Below are positions 1-8,419 of a stretch of DNA of 28,507 nt, piece after piece. The notes under the pieces are model-generated. The model had not been told where the DNA came from. It was given only the letters and a program-made list of their open reading frames with translations, and searched no databases. Source of the stretch: Firmicutes bacterium ZCTH02-B6 (GTDB lineage Bacteria > Bacillota > Limnochordia > Limnochordales > ZCTH02-B6); the NCBI GenBank assembly GCA_002159155.1, contig LZRQ01000028.1, forward strand, positions 1-28,507, in the 5' to 3' direction. The number at the start of each line of letters is the position of its first letter. Positions within the stretch are counted from its first letter, which is position 1. The translations under genes were made by a program, and so were the position numbers.

Positions 1-12
1 GAGGGGACCGAC

Positions 13-984
13 GTGAGCACTGAACGGATCGGCGTTCTCTTAATGGCTTACGGCACGCCGGAAAGCCCCGATGAGGTCGAGCCGTATCTGACCCACATCC
101 GTGAACATTACACCTACATCCGTGGCGACAAGCGGCCGTCGCCCGAAATGGTCGCGGACTTGCAAGCCCGTTACCGCCTGATCGGGGGCCGCTCACCGCT
201 TTTGGCTATTTCCCGAGAACAAGCCCAAGCCCTGGAACGCCGCTTGCAGGACACCCTCGCGCCGGAAACGGGGTGCGAATTTCGTGCGTATGTTGGCATG
301 AAGCACTGGCATCCCTTTATCCATGACGTGGTGCGGCAGATGGCCGCCGACGGCGTCCGCAAGGCGGTGGGCATTGCCCTCACGGCCCAGTACTCCAAGC
401 TCAGCGTGGGTGGATACATCCACGCGGCGCAGGAGGCCATCGAGCAGTCGGGCGCTCCCATGGAAATGACCTTCGTGGAGCACTGGCATGATCGACCCGG
501 CTTCCTTCAGGCGTTGGCGCGGCGGGTCCAAGCGGCCCGGACAATGTTTCCGGAGCCGGTGCGGGCTGATTTGCCCGTCGTCTTTACCGCCCACAACCTG
601 CCCGCCCGGATCCTCGAGTGGAACGATCCGTACCCGCGGCACATGGAGGAGACAGCCCGCGGGGTGGCGGAGTTGGCCGGCATCCGGCGCTGGTTCGTGG
701 CCTGGCAGAGCGCCGGTTCCACTCCTGTGCGCTGGCTGGAGCCTGAGGTCCCGGAGGTATTGACCCGCTTGCGGGACGGCGGCGACCGGGCGGTTTTGAT
801 TTGCCCCGCCGGCTTTGTGGCGGACCATTTGGAAGTCCTTTACGACATCGACATCGAGGCCCGCAAGCTCGCGGCCGAGCTAGGGATGCAGCTGGAGCGA
901 ACCGCCTCTCTCAATGCGGACGACGACCTCATCGACGTGCTGGCGGAGCTCGTCCGCGAGCGGGTGGCAGAGCTCGTCCGCTGA
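13..984 (+). CDS. hemH: Ferrochelatase, coproporphyrin type (CpfC/HemH)
   Basis: Inserts ferrous iron into a porphyrin late in heme synthesis; cytoplasmic or membrane-associated. The 323-residue protein is full length for the family. The active-site His lies in FTAHNLP (H194) and the conserved Glu in ADHLEVL (E274). Tyr13 in MAYGTP corresponds to the Tyr13 ligand of Bacillus subtilis HemH, which acts on coproporphyrin III, so the coproporphyrin-dependent route is likely (inference). The GTG start at 13 has a GAGGGG ribosome binding site at 1-6. hemY follows after 18 bases, so the two are surely co-transcribed. An upstream heme gene such as hemE may lie left of the window. Confidence 0.95.
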   Translation: MSTERIGVLLMAYGTPESPDEVEPYLTHIREHYTYIRGDKRPSPEMVADLQARYRLIGGRSPLLAISREQAQALERRLQDTLAPETGCEFRAYVGMKHWHPFIHDVVRQMAADGVRKAVGIALTAQYSKLSVGGYIHAAQEAIEQSGAPMEMTFVEHWHDRPGFLQALARRVQAARTMFPEPVRADLPVVFTAHNLPARILEWNDPYPRHMEETARGVAELAGIRRWFVAWQSAGSTPVRWLEPEVPEVLTRLRDGGDRAVLICPAGFVADHLEVLYDIDIEARKLAAELGMQLERTASLNADDDLIDVLAELVRERVAELVR

Positions 985-1002
985 CGCAAGAGGGTGTGGG
1001 TT

Positions 1003-2601
1003 GTGACAGGCCGGAGGCCTCATGTGGCGGTCATCGGCGGCGGCATTACGGGCCTGACCGCGGCGTATTTTTTGCAGGAAACCGCCCGGGAGCAAGGACG
1101 ACCCCTCTCCGTCAGCCTGCTTGAGGCGTCGGACCGACTGGGTGGCAAGATTCTCACCGAGCGGGTTGACGGCTTCTGCATCGAGGCCGGCCCCGACTCG
1201 TTTCTCGCCCGTAAGCCATGGGCCCGGCAGCTGGCCGAGCGCCTAGGGCTCGGCCAAGAGCTGGTGCCGACGGATCCTCGCCATCGCCGGACGTACATCC
1301 TCCACGGCGGCCGGCTGCATCCGATCCCGGAAGGCCTGTTCATGTTTGTGCCGGTCGACCTGGGCGCTTTCCTGCGGACACGCCTGTTTTCGCCGCTGGG
1401 AAAGGCGCGCATGGCCTTGGAGCCGTTCATTCCCAAAGGGCCGGCCGGTGACGAAACGATCGCCCGGTTTGTTACCCGGCGCGCGGGACGGGAGGCGCTG
1501 GAGCGGCTGGCTGAGCCGCTGCTCACGGGCATTTACTCGGGCCGGGCCGACCGGCTTGGGATTATGTCCACGTTTCCGCAGCTCAAGGAGATGGAGCAGC
1601 GGACCGGAAGCTTGGTCAAAAGCTTCCTGGCAGGGCGTAGCGGGGGCGCTGCAGGCGGCGCCAGGCCCGGAGCCAAGGCCAGCGGCACGGGAGCCGGCCC
1701 CAAGGCCGGTGCGGCTGGCCCCGGTGCCAACGGCGCCGCGGGAGGGGGCGGCGCCAACGCCGGCGCGGGCGATTCGGCGTTCTTAGCCCTGCGGGGAGGG
1801 CTGGCGACCCTGGTCGAAACGTTGACCCAGCGCCTTGACGGCGTCAGCGTGCGCACGGGCATCCGGGTGACGGAAATCGCCGCCCACCCAGCGGGGCAGC
1901 CATTCGCTCCCGGGGCCGGGCACATCGGCGAGACGGCCCTGGCTCCTGCGATTTATTCCCTGACCTTGTCGGACGGCACTCGGTTCCAAGCCGACGCGGT
2001 CATCGTGGCCGTGCCGGCCTACGTTGCCGCCCAGCTCATCGGGCCGATCTGTCCGGAGGCGGTGCCTCACCTGCAGGCCATTCGCTTTGTCTCTACCATC
2101 ACCTGCGTGTTGGGGTTTGACCGGGCCTCGGTGCAGCACCCATTGGACGGCAGCGGCTTCCTCGTGCCGCGGCGAGAGGGGCGCTGCATCACCGCGTGCA
2201 CGTGGGTTTCCTCTAAATGGGCTCACGCCGCGAAGCCGGATCAGGCGCTCATCCGCTGCTACTTGGGGCGGGATGGGGAGCAAGAGGCACTGGGCTGGTC
2301 GGACGAGGAAGTGGCGGTCGCCGTCCGCCGCGAGCTCAAGGAGCTCATGGGGATCACCGCCGAGCCTCGCCTGGCCCGGGTGTACCGCTGGGAGCGGGCC
2401 ATGCCCCAGTATGAGGTGGGCCACCGGGAACGGGTCGCAGCCATCGAGGGGAGCCTCGCCCGGCATCCGGGACTGATCCTGGCAGGAGCGTCCTATCACG
2501 GCGTCGGCGTGCCCGACTGCATCCGGCAGGGGCAGGACGCGGCCGAGCGGATCTTGTCCTATGTTTTCGGAAAAGGACGTCAGCACCCCGGCGTAGAATA
2601 G
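1003..2601 (+). CDS. hemY: FAD-dependent protoporphyrinogen/coproporphyrinogen oxidase (HemY/CgoX) with Ala/Gly-rich insert
   Basis: Six-electron oxidation of a porphyrinogen to a porphyrin with FAD and O2, the step next to ferrochelatase. The FAD-binding dinucleotide fold is at the N-terminus (VIGGGITGLTAA), followed by the family segments EAGPDSFL and GIYSGRADRLG. The C-terminal FAD motif is near LILAGASYHGVGVPDC. I prefer the GTG at 1003 because AGAGG (989-993) sits 9 bases upstream; the in-frame GTG at 994 touches that site. The protein is about 532 residues, longer than the usual 450-480. The excess is an Ala/Gly/Pro-rich low-complexity insert at about residues 214-256 (nt 1642-1770), between the GRSGG and SAFLALRGGL segments. 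The frame stays open through it. Next to hemH, it is probably CgoX if the coproporphyrin route is used. Confidence 0.92.
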   Translation: MTGRRPHVAVIGGGITGLTAAYFLQETAREQGRPLSVSLLEASDRLGGKILTERVDGFCIEAGPDSFLARKPWARQLAERLGLGQELVPTDPRHRRTYILHGGRLHPIPEGLFMFVPVDLGAFLRTRLFSPLGKARMALEPFIPKGPAGDETIARFVTRRAGREALERLAEPLLTGIYSGRADRLGIMSTFPQLKEMEQRTGSLVKSFLAGRSGGAAGGARPGAKASGTGAGPKAGAAGPGANGAAGGGGANAGAGDSAFLALRGGLATLVETLTQRLDGVSVRTGIRVTEIAAHPAGQPFAPGAGHIGETALAPAIYSLTLSDGTRFQADAVIVAVPAYVAAQLIGPICPEAVPHLQAIRFVSTITCVLGFDRASVQHPLDGSGFLVPRREGRCITACTWVSSKWAHAAKPDQALIRCYLGRDGEQEALGWSDEEVAVAVRRELKELMGITAEPRLARVYRWERAMPQYEVGHRERVAAIEGSLARHPGLILAGASYHGVGVPDCIRQGQDAAERILSYVFGKGRQHPGVE

Positions 2602-2643
2602 CGGTGGGCGGTATTGCGCCCACACTTTGTAGGGGGTGCCGCC

Positions 2644-3834
2644 ATGGGCCGCCTGGCCGCCCGCATGGAGCAGTTGGGGACGGAGACGGCTTTCTCGGTG
2701 CTGGCCGAGGTCAAGCGCCTGGAAGCACAAGGCCGTTCGGTAATCAACTTCGCCATCGGCGAGCCCGATTTTGATACGCCGGAGCACATCAAGCAGGCGG
2801 GAATCGGCGCCCTGCAGCGCAACGAAACCCACTACAGCCCATCCGCAGGGATCATGCCCCTGAGGAGCGCCATCGCCCGGCATGTGGCCGACACCCGCGG
2901 GATCGACGTCGGCCCGGAACACGTGGTGGTCACGCCGGGTGCGAAACCCATCATCTTTTACTCCATTCTGGCCTTGGTGGAGCCAGGCGATGAGGTCATC
3001 TACCCCAATCCCGGCTTTCCCATTTACGAATCGGTGATCCGATTTGCCGGCGGCCGGCCGGTGCCGGCACCGTTGTTGGAATCCAAAGGTTTCCGCTTGG
3101 ACGTCGACGCAGTGACGCGCCTGGTGAGCGACCGGACCCGGATGATCATCATCAACTCCCCGCACAACCCGACGGGTTCGGTGCTGACACGGGCGGATCT
3201 TGAGGTCCTTGCGGAGTTGGCCCGTGAGCGCGACCTATGGGTGCTTTCCGATGAAATCTATTCCCGCATCTTGTTCGACGGCGAGTTTGTCAGCATCGCG
3301 TCGCTGCCGGCGATGCAGGAACGTACCATTATCCTCGATGGCTTCTCCAAAATTTACGCCATGACGGGATGGAGACTCGGCTACGGCGTGATGCCGGACT
3401 TCTTGGCTGACGCGGTGGCGCGGCTGGTGACCAACTGCGAATCATGCACGGCTACCTTCACCCAGTACGCCGGCGTCGCGGCCTTGACCGGTCCACAAGC
3501 ACCATCGACGGCCATGGTGGACGAATTTCGCGCCCGCCGGGACATGATCGTAGCGGGCCTTAACGCTATCCCGGGCGTGACGTGCCACCTGCCGGGCGGG
3601 GCTTTTTACGTGTTCCCCAATGTCACTGGCCTCTGCCGCCGGCTGGGGCTCCCGGACGCGAAAGCGTTGCAGGAACGGCTCCTGCTGGACGCGGGCGTGG
3701 CGGTGCTGGCCAGGAGCGCTTTCGGGGCTCCGCTTGCCGGCGAGGAAGAGCAGTACGTCCGGTTTTCCTACGCCACCTCGCGGGAGAATATCGCGGAAGG
3801 CTTGCGGCGCCTCCAGGCCTTCGCAGCGGGCTGA
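2644..3834 (+). CDS. Class I PLP-dependent aminotransferase (aspartate aminotransferase-like)
   Basis: Transfers an amino group between an amino acid and a 2-oxo acid using pyridoxal phosphate. Fold-type I features are clear: the SPHNPTGS segment, LSDEIYSRI, the PLP lysine in DGFSKIYAMTGWR (K236), and a C-terminal arginine region (EQYVRFSYA). The length of 396 residues is normal. ATG 2644 has AGGGGG at 2631-2636 with a 7-base gap; an in-frame TTG at 2614 is less well placed. The segment NCESCTATFTQYAG differs from the SNPTSIAQYA of classical aspartate aminotransferases, so the substrate is not fixed by sequence. It lies between hemY and an arginase, whose proposed start at 3885 is 50 bases downstream. 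Confidence 0.9.
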   Translation: MGRLAARMEQLGTETAFSVLAEVKRLEAQGRSVINFAIGEPDFDTPEHIKQAGIGALQRNETHYSPSAGIMPLRSAIARHVADTRGIDVGPEHVVVTPGAKPIIFYSILALVEPGDEVIYPNPGFPIYESVIRFAGGRPVPAPLLESKGFRLDVDAVTRLVSDRTRMIIINSPHNPTGSVLTRADLEVLAELARERDLWVLSDEIYSRILFDGEFVSIASLPAMQERTIILDGFSKIYAMTGWRLGYGVMPDFLADAVARLVTNCESCTATFTQYAGVAALTGPQAPSTAMVDEFRARRDMIVAGLNAIPGVTCHLPGGAFYVFPNVTGLCRRLGLPDAKALQERLLLDAGVAVLARSAFGAPLAGEEEQYVRFSYATSRENIAEGLRRLQAFAAG

Positions 3835-3884
3835 TGCTCGGCGAAGGCCGCCTACGTCCTGCAGGCGGTGGGGGGCTCGGCACC

Positions 3885-4775
3885 GTGCACGTTCAGGTTA
3901 TCGGTGTCCCCATCGATCTGGGCGCCAACCGGCGCGGCGTTGACATGGGCCCGAGCGCCATGCGCTACGCAGGGTTGCACACGGCGCTGGCACACCTCGG
4001 GCACACGGTCACCGACGCCGGAAATCTGGTGGTGCCCGACCCTGAGGCCAGCGATCCAGGGGACCCGCGGGCGCGGTACTTGCCGCAGATTGTCGCCGTC
4101 TGCCAGGAACTGCGGGAGCTGGTCGCCGGCGCGGCCGGGGCAGGGTCGTTCCCGTTGGTCTTGGGCGGCGACCACAGCCTGTCCGTAGGCACCGTCAGCG
4201 GCATCCGGCGCGTATTTCCCAATACTGGTGTAATCTGGCTTGACGCCCACGGCGATTTTAACACCCCCGAGACGACGCCGTCGGGAAACGTTCACGGGAT
4301 GTCGCTAGCGGCTGTGCTGGGGATCGGTGCGGCCGAGCTGGTAGCGTGCATGGAAGGGCGCGCGTTACGGCCCGAGCAGGCCGTGATCATCGGCGTGCGG
4401 GACCTCGACCCCGGCGAGCGGGAGCTCCTGCGCCGGTCGGGTGTGCGGGTGTTCACCATGCAGGAAGTGGACCGGCACGGCCTGCCGTCGGTTATGGAGC
4501 AAGCCATCGCGTTGCTGCGGCGTCACGTAGATTCCATCCATCTCAGCCTGGACCTGGACGTCTTTGAGCCGGACCTCGCGCCCGGAGTCGGCACGCCTAA
4601 ACCTGGCGGGCTCACATATCGTGAGGGGCACTTGGCCATGGAGATGATCGCCGAGCAAGGCAATCTCGTCTCCATGGAGCTGGTGGAGGTCAATCCCATC
4701 CTCGACGAGGCGAACCGTACGGCCCAACTGGCGGTGGACATGGCCCGGTCGGCGTTGGGAGCGCGGGTGCTGTAG
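3885..4775 (+). CDS. rocF: Arginase (ureohydrolase family)
   Basis: Hydrolyses L-arginine to ornithine and urea with a binuclear Mn centre. Motifs in order are GANRRGVDMGPSAMRYA, GGDHS, DAHGDFNTPE followed by SGNVHGM, SLDLDVFEPDLAPGVGTP, and VEVNPILDE. The NTPETTPSGN signature separates arginase from agmatinase. Length is 296 residues, as in Bacillus arginases (about 297-299). The GTG at 3885 starts the protein right before VQVIGVPID, as in relatives, and has GGGGGG at 3870-3875. An ATG at 3834 overlapping the preceding TGA would add 17 untypical residues. The usual GLDP after the DLD ligands reads VFEP; the ligand aspartates themselves are intact. Confidence 0.92.
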   Translation: MHVQVIGVPIDLGANRRGVDMGPSAMRYAGLHTALAHLGHTVTDAGNLVVPDPEASDPGDPRARYLPQIVAVCQELRELVAGAAGAGSFPLVLGGDHSLSVGTVSGIRRVFPNTGVIWLDAHGDFNTPETTPSGNVHGMSLAAVLGIGAAELVACMEGRALRPEQAVIIGVRDLDPGERELLRRSGVRVFTMQEVDRHGLPSVMEQAIALLRRHVDSIHLSLDLDVFEPDLAPGVGTPKPGGLTYREGHLAMEMIAEQGNLVSMELVEVNPILDEANRTAQLAVDMARSALGARVL

Positions 4776-4824
4776 AGCGCCGTCGGCGACACCGCCATAA
4801 CGCCCCCATTCATCTCGCATCCAC

Positions 4825-4853
4825 TTGACACATGATGTCCGAGTATTACCGAT
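4825..4853 (+). promoter_or_regulatory. Candidate promoter before first transport cassette
   Basis: A perfect -35 hexamer TTGACA at 4825-4830 is followed 17 bases later by a poor -10 (ACCGAT, 4848-4853). TATTAC at 4844 is better but only 13 bases away. The 176-base gap between arginase and the binding protein is a sensible place for a promoter, and it is clearly more AT-rich than its surroundings. The weak -10 keeps this tentative; an activator-dependent promoter is possible. Confidence 0.3.
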
Positions 4854-4951
4854 GTGTGCGTGTGTTCGAGCAATAACCGCGTCTGGGAGGAAATGTCTGT
4901 TTCCAATGGAATAACCCACGATAATCATCTTCAAAAAGGGAGTGTTATTGA

Positions 4952-6493
4952 ATGCACGGCAAGGGGCGCCTGCTGGTACTGTCCCTCGCTCTGGCGGCTC
5001 TCGTGCTCGGCGCTGCGTTTGCCCAGCCCGCGCTGGGGCAGACATTGACCATCGTGCAGGGCACGGACATCGAGAGCCTCGACCCGCATGTTGTCACGTC
5101 GTCTCCCTCGTACGCAGTTTTGGAACACATTTTCGAGACGCTGTTTGAGCTGAGCCCGGAGGGTGAGATCATTTACAAGCTGGCTACCGGCTTTGAGGTC
5201 GGGCCCGACGGGCGGACCTATATCATCAAGCTGCGCGAAGGCGTCACCTTTGCCGATGGCACGCCGTTCAATGCCCAGGCGGTGAAGATCAACCTGGAGC
5301 GCATCCAGGACCCCGCCACGCGGGCCGCGTACGCCAACCTCATCAGCCCCATCGTCGAGATTAACGTGCTGGATGAGTATACCGTGGAGCTAAAGAGCGA
5401 CGAGCCCTTTGGCCCCATCCAGGTGCACTTGGCCCACCCGGGGATGTCGATGATTAGCCCGGCGGCTATCGCCAGGGGCAACGAGTATGTGGCGGGCAAT
5501 CCTGTGGGCACCGGCCCGTTTGAGCTGTTGGAGTGGCGCCAGGGCGAACAGGTCACTCTCCGCAAGCGGGACGGTTACTGGGCTGAGCCGGCCAAGCTGG
5601 ACCAGATCGTGTTCCGGGTCATCGTCGACGACGGGGCGCGGCTGCTCGAGCTCGAGGCCGGCACGGCGGACGTGGCCATCCGCATCCCGCCCACCGAGTG
5701 GCAGCGGATCGACGCCGACCCCAACATGAAGGTGGACCGCACGACTGGTCTGCGGACGATTTACATTTACTTCAACGTGACCAAGCCGCCGTTTGACGAC
5801 GTCCGCGTGCGCAGGGCGTTCAACTACGCGGTCAACAATGACGCCATCGTGACCGCCCTGCTGGCGGGCGCGGGCCGGCCGTCCGACGCTCCGATGGCCC
5901 CGGCCGTGTTTGGCTACTCGCGCCAAACGCCGTACACCTACAATCCGTCCCTGGCCCGGCAGCTGCTGGAGGAGGCGGGCTTTGACTTTAGCCGCACCTA
6001 CGTCATCTATCACCCCACGGGCCGCTACAACCAGGACGCCCTGATCGCGGCGGCCGTGCAGCAGAGCCTGCGGGCTATCGGCGTGCAGGTGGAGCTCCGC
6101 ACCATGGAGTGGACGACTTACCTGGACTTCGTGCGCCGTCCGCAGGAACAGAACGAAGTCGAGATCGCGATGTTGGGCTGGGGCGTCGCCACGATGGACG
6201 CGGACTACGCCCTGGTGGAGATGTTCCACTCCAAGCAGCATCCGCCGGCGGGCTTCAACCTAGGTTTCTACAGCAACCCGGCAGTGGACGCTGCCTTGGA
6301 CCGCGGCCGCTTCAATGCGGATCCCCAGGTGCGCATCGATGCCTACGCCGAGGCACAGCGGCTCATCTGGGAGGACGCACCGTGGATCTTCCTTCACAGC
6401 GAGCTGCAGCTGACGGGCCTGCGCGAGAATGTCCACGGGTTCATCGTGCACCCGACCGAGCGCTACAAGGCCCACAACGCGGAGAAGCACTGA
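4952..6493 (+). CDS. ABC transporter substrate-binding protein, family 5 (peptide type), cassette 1
   Basis: Extracytoplasmic binding protein for a DppBC-type importer of peptides or similar solutes. An N-terminal signal peptide covers about residues 1-24 to 1-30 (AAFAQPALGQ region), but no lipobox cysteine is present, so it should be released or periplasmic rather than lipid-anchored. Family 5 landmarks include DGTPFNAQAVKINLER, NPVGTGPFELLEW, DVRVRRAFNYAV, GWGVATMDADY and a C-terminal EDAPWIFLH. Length 513 is normal. ATG 4952 is preceded by AAAAAGGGAG. It is a close paralogue of the protein at 9952-11508. It resembles glutathione/dipeptide-binding proteins, but the ligand cannot be assigned. 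Confidence 0.92.
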   Translation: MHGKGRLLVLSLALAALVLGAAFAQPALGQTLTIVQGTDIESLDPHVVTSSPSYAVLEHIFETLFELSPEGEIIYKLATGFEVGPDGRTYIIKLREGVTFADGTPFNAQAVKINLERIQDPATRAAYANLISPIVEINVLDEYTVELKSDEPFGPIQVHLAHPGMSMISPAAIARGNEYVAGNPVGTGPFELLEWRQGEQVTLRKRDGYWAEPAKLDQIVFRVIVDDGARLLELEAGTADVAIRIPPTEWQRIDADPNMKVDRTTGLRTIYIYFNVTKPPFDDVRVRRAFNYAVNNDAIVTALLAGAGRPSDAPMAPAVFGYSRQTPYTYNPSLARQLLEEAGFDFSRTYVIYHPTGRYNQDALIAAAVQQSLRAIGVQVELRTMEWTTYLDFVRRPQEQNEVEIAMLGWGVATMDADYALVEMFHSKQHPPAGFNLGFYSNPAVDAALDRGRFNADPQVRIDAYAEAQRLIWEDAPWIFLHSELQLTGLRENVHGFIVHPTERYKAHNAEKH

Positions 6494-6523
6494 GCGTGCT
6501 TGCCGCTTGATCGATGACTAACG

Positions 6524-6563
6524 GGCGGGGGTAGGGCGTTGACTGTCCGCCCCCGCCTTCCTT
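6524..6563 (+). terminator. Stem-loop between binding protein and permease, cassette 1
   Basis: GGCGGGGG (6524-6531) pairs perfectly with CCCCCGCC (6550-6557) around an 18-base loop, and TTCCTTT follows. It lies 30 bases after the binding-protein stop and just before the permease ribosome binding site. In many binding-protein operons such a hairpin protects the upstream mRNA or attenuates downstream transcription, giving more binding protein than permease. That role here is inference. Confidence 0.55.
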
Positions 6564-6579
6564 TGTGGAGGGTGGCCGT

Positions 6580-7524
6580 GTGCTCCCTTACATAGCCCGG
6601 CGTCTGTTGTATGCGATCCCAACGCTGATTGGCGTAACGTTCGTGGTTTTCATCTCCGTGCGACTTATCCCGGGTGATCCGGCCGTCGCCATCGCCGGCG
6701 AGCGGGCGACGCCGCAGCTCATCGCTCAGGTCCGGCAGGAGTTGGGGCTCGACCAGCCCATTTTGACCCAGTACGGACGATTCATGGTCAAGCTGGTACA
6801 AGGCGATCTGGGTACGTCGCTACGCACCCGGTTGCCGGTGGCGCCTGAAGTATGGCGCCGGCTCAAGCAGACGCTTCTGCTGGCTACGGCCAGCTTGGTC
6901 TTGGCGTCGGCTGTAGGCATGTTCCTGGGGATTGTGTCCGCCACGAGACCGTATTCCCTTTGGGACAACGCGGGAATGGTGGTGGCCCTGCTTGGCGTCT
7001 CGACACCTGTTTTTTGGTTAGGACTTATGCTGATCATGTTGTTCTCGGTCGAGTTGCCCCGGCTGTTGGGCCTCGGCCAGCCGATCTTCCCGCCCACCGG
7101 TTCGGGTACGTGGAGACATGTGGTCATGCCGGCTATTACGCTGGCCGCCTACTCGACGGGCATTATCGCGCGCATGACCCGGTCGGCCATGCTGGATGTG
7201 GTCGCCCACGACTACATCCGCACGGCGCGGGCCAAAGGCGTGCCCGAACGGCGGATCACGTACCGGCACGCCCTGCGCAACGCCCTGGTGCCGGTGATCA
7301 CCGTGCAGGGCTTACAGTTCGGGACTCTCTTGGGCGGGGCGGTGCTGACCGAGTCGGTGTTCGCCTGGCCCGGGTTGGGACGGTACCTGGTGGACGCCAT
7401 CTTCCAACGGGACTATCCCGTCGTGCAGGCGGCCATCCTGGTCATCGCCATCGGTTTCATCATCATCAATCTGGTTGTGGACCTCCTTTACGCTTTGGTG
7501 GATCCGAGGATTCGCTATGGCTGA
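6580..7524 (+). CDS. ABC transporter permease, DppB/OppB type, cassette 1
   Basis: Inner-membrane subunit of a peptide-type importer. It begins MLPYIARRLLYAIPTLIG, has the typical RLIPGDPA segment after the first helix, six predicted membrane segments, and the EAA-like cytoplasmic motif that contacts the ATPase (YIRTARAKGVPERRITYRHA). It ends with the family-typical VDPRIRYG. GTG 6580 has GGAGGG at 6567-6572 with a 7-base gap; the in-frame GTG at 6565 overlaps that site. Length is 314. It overlaps the next permease gene by 8 bases, showing tight coupling. No ATPase genes follow. Confidence 0.93.
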   Translation: MLPYIARRLLYAIPTLIGVTFVVFISVRLIPGDPAVAIAGERATPQLIAQVRQELGLDQPILTQYGRFMVKLVQGDLGTSLRTRLPVAPEVWRRLKQTLLLATASLVLASAVGMFLGIVSATRPYSLWDNAGMVVALLGVSTPVFWLGLMLIMLFSVELPRLLGLGQPIFPPTGSGTWRHVVMPAITLAAYSTGIIARMTRSAMLDVVAHDYIRTARAKGVPERRITYRHALRNALVPVITVQGLQFGTLLGGAVLTESVFAWPGLGRYLVDAIFQRDYPVVQAAILVIAIGFIIINLVVDLLYALVDPRIRYG

Positions 7525-8413
7525 TCAATTGCACGGACTTATCGATCAAGCTCATGCCGCCCCGGTCGGACGGGGGGCGGTCCGGACCGTATGGAAACGC
7601 TTTGTGCGGCGGCCAGCGGCCCTCTTTGGGCTCGTGATCGTCACCCTGTTTCTGGCCATCGCGGTCGTCGCACCATACATCGCTCCCTATGATGCCAACG
7701 AGGCGGACTTTTTCCGCGCCCGCCAGGGGCCGTCGCAAGATCACTGGCTGGGCACCGATGAGCTGGGGAGGGACGTATTCTCTCGCCTTTTGTACGGTGC
7801 CCGCATCTCGTTGCGGATCGGCATCATCGCGGTGGCCATCGGGGTGGGCGCCGGTGTGCCCTTAGGCCTTATCGCGGGCTATTACGGTCGGGGCGTCGAC
7901 AACCTCATCATGCGCCTTGTGGACATCATGCTCTCGTTCCCCAGCATCCTGTTGGCCATCGGCCTCGTGGCCATCTTAGGGCCGGGTCTCAACAACGCCA
8001 TTATCGCCGTGGGCGTGGTGGCCGTTCCCGTGTACATTCGCCAGGTACGGGCCAGCGTGCTGGGCGTCAAGGAGATGGAATTCGTGGCGGCCGCGCGAGC
8101 GGCGGGGGCATCAGATGCCCGCATTATGTTGATCCACGTCCTGCCGCAGTGCATCAGCCCTATCCTGGTACAGTCGTCGCTTCAGATCGCGTCCGCCATC
8201 CTGTCCGCAGCAGGCCTCGGTTTTCTGGGACTCGGTGCGCCCGTGGATGTGCCCGAGTGGGGCACCATGCTGGCCAACGGGCGCCAGTACGTCTTCAGCG
8301 CGCCTCATCTGACCATGTTTCCAGGCTTAGCCATTATGCTGGTCGTGATGGGGTTCAACCTGCTGGGCGACGGCCTGCGGGACGCGCTTGATCCCCGCAT
8401 GAGAGGCAGGTAA
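7517..8413 (+). CDS. ABC transporter permease, DppC/OppC type, cassette 1
   Basis: Second membrane subunit of the importer. After a short hydrophilic N-terminus comes the first helix, then HWLGTDELGRDVFSRLLYGAR, a signature of DppC-type permeases. The EAA-like loop is EFVAAARAAGASDARIMLIH, and GFLGLGAPVDVPEWG and GDGLRDALDPRM are at the C-terminus. Length is 298. ATG 7517 overlaps the end of the preceding permease and has GAGG at 7506-7509. The M24 gene starts 6 bases after its stop, so both are in one operon. Confidence 0.93.
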   Translation: MADQLHGLIDQAHAAPVGRGAVRTVWKRFVRRPAALFGLVIVTLFLAIAVVAPYIAPYDANEADFFRARQGPSQDHWLGTDELGRDVFSRLLYGARISLRIGIIAVAIGVGAGVPLGLIAGYYGRGVDNLIMRLVDIMLSFPSILLAIGLVAILGPGLNNAIIAVGVVAVPVYIRQVRASVLGVKEMEFVAAARAAGASDARIMLIHVLPQCISPILVQSSLQIASAILSAAGLGFLGLGAPVDVPEWGTMLANGRQYVFSAPHLTMFPGLAIMLVVMGFNLLGDGLRDALDPRMRGR

Positions 8414-8419
8414 CTACGG

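Noticed and set aside
193..828. Minus-strand open frame of 211 codons
   Set aside because: Fully inside hemH on the other strand and without protein-like composition.
1783..3165. Long open frame of 460 codons on the minus strand
   Set aside because: It lies entirely antisense to hemY and the aminotransferase, both of which carry clear family motifs. GC-rich codon bias commonly creates such open antisense frames. The translation is rich in His, Arg and Gly and has no recognisable domain.
3582..3884. N-terminal extension of arginase by about 100 residues
   Set aside because: This part overlaps the aminotransferase gene in another frame and encodes Arg/Pro/Gly-rich sequence. The GTG at 3885 gives the normal arginase N-terminus.
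4854..5048. Small plus-strand open frame upstream of and overlapping the first binding protein
   Set aside because: No ribosome binding site, and most of it lies in another frame of the binding-protein gene.
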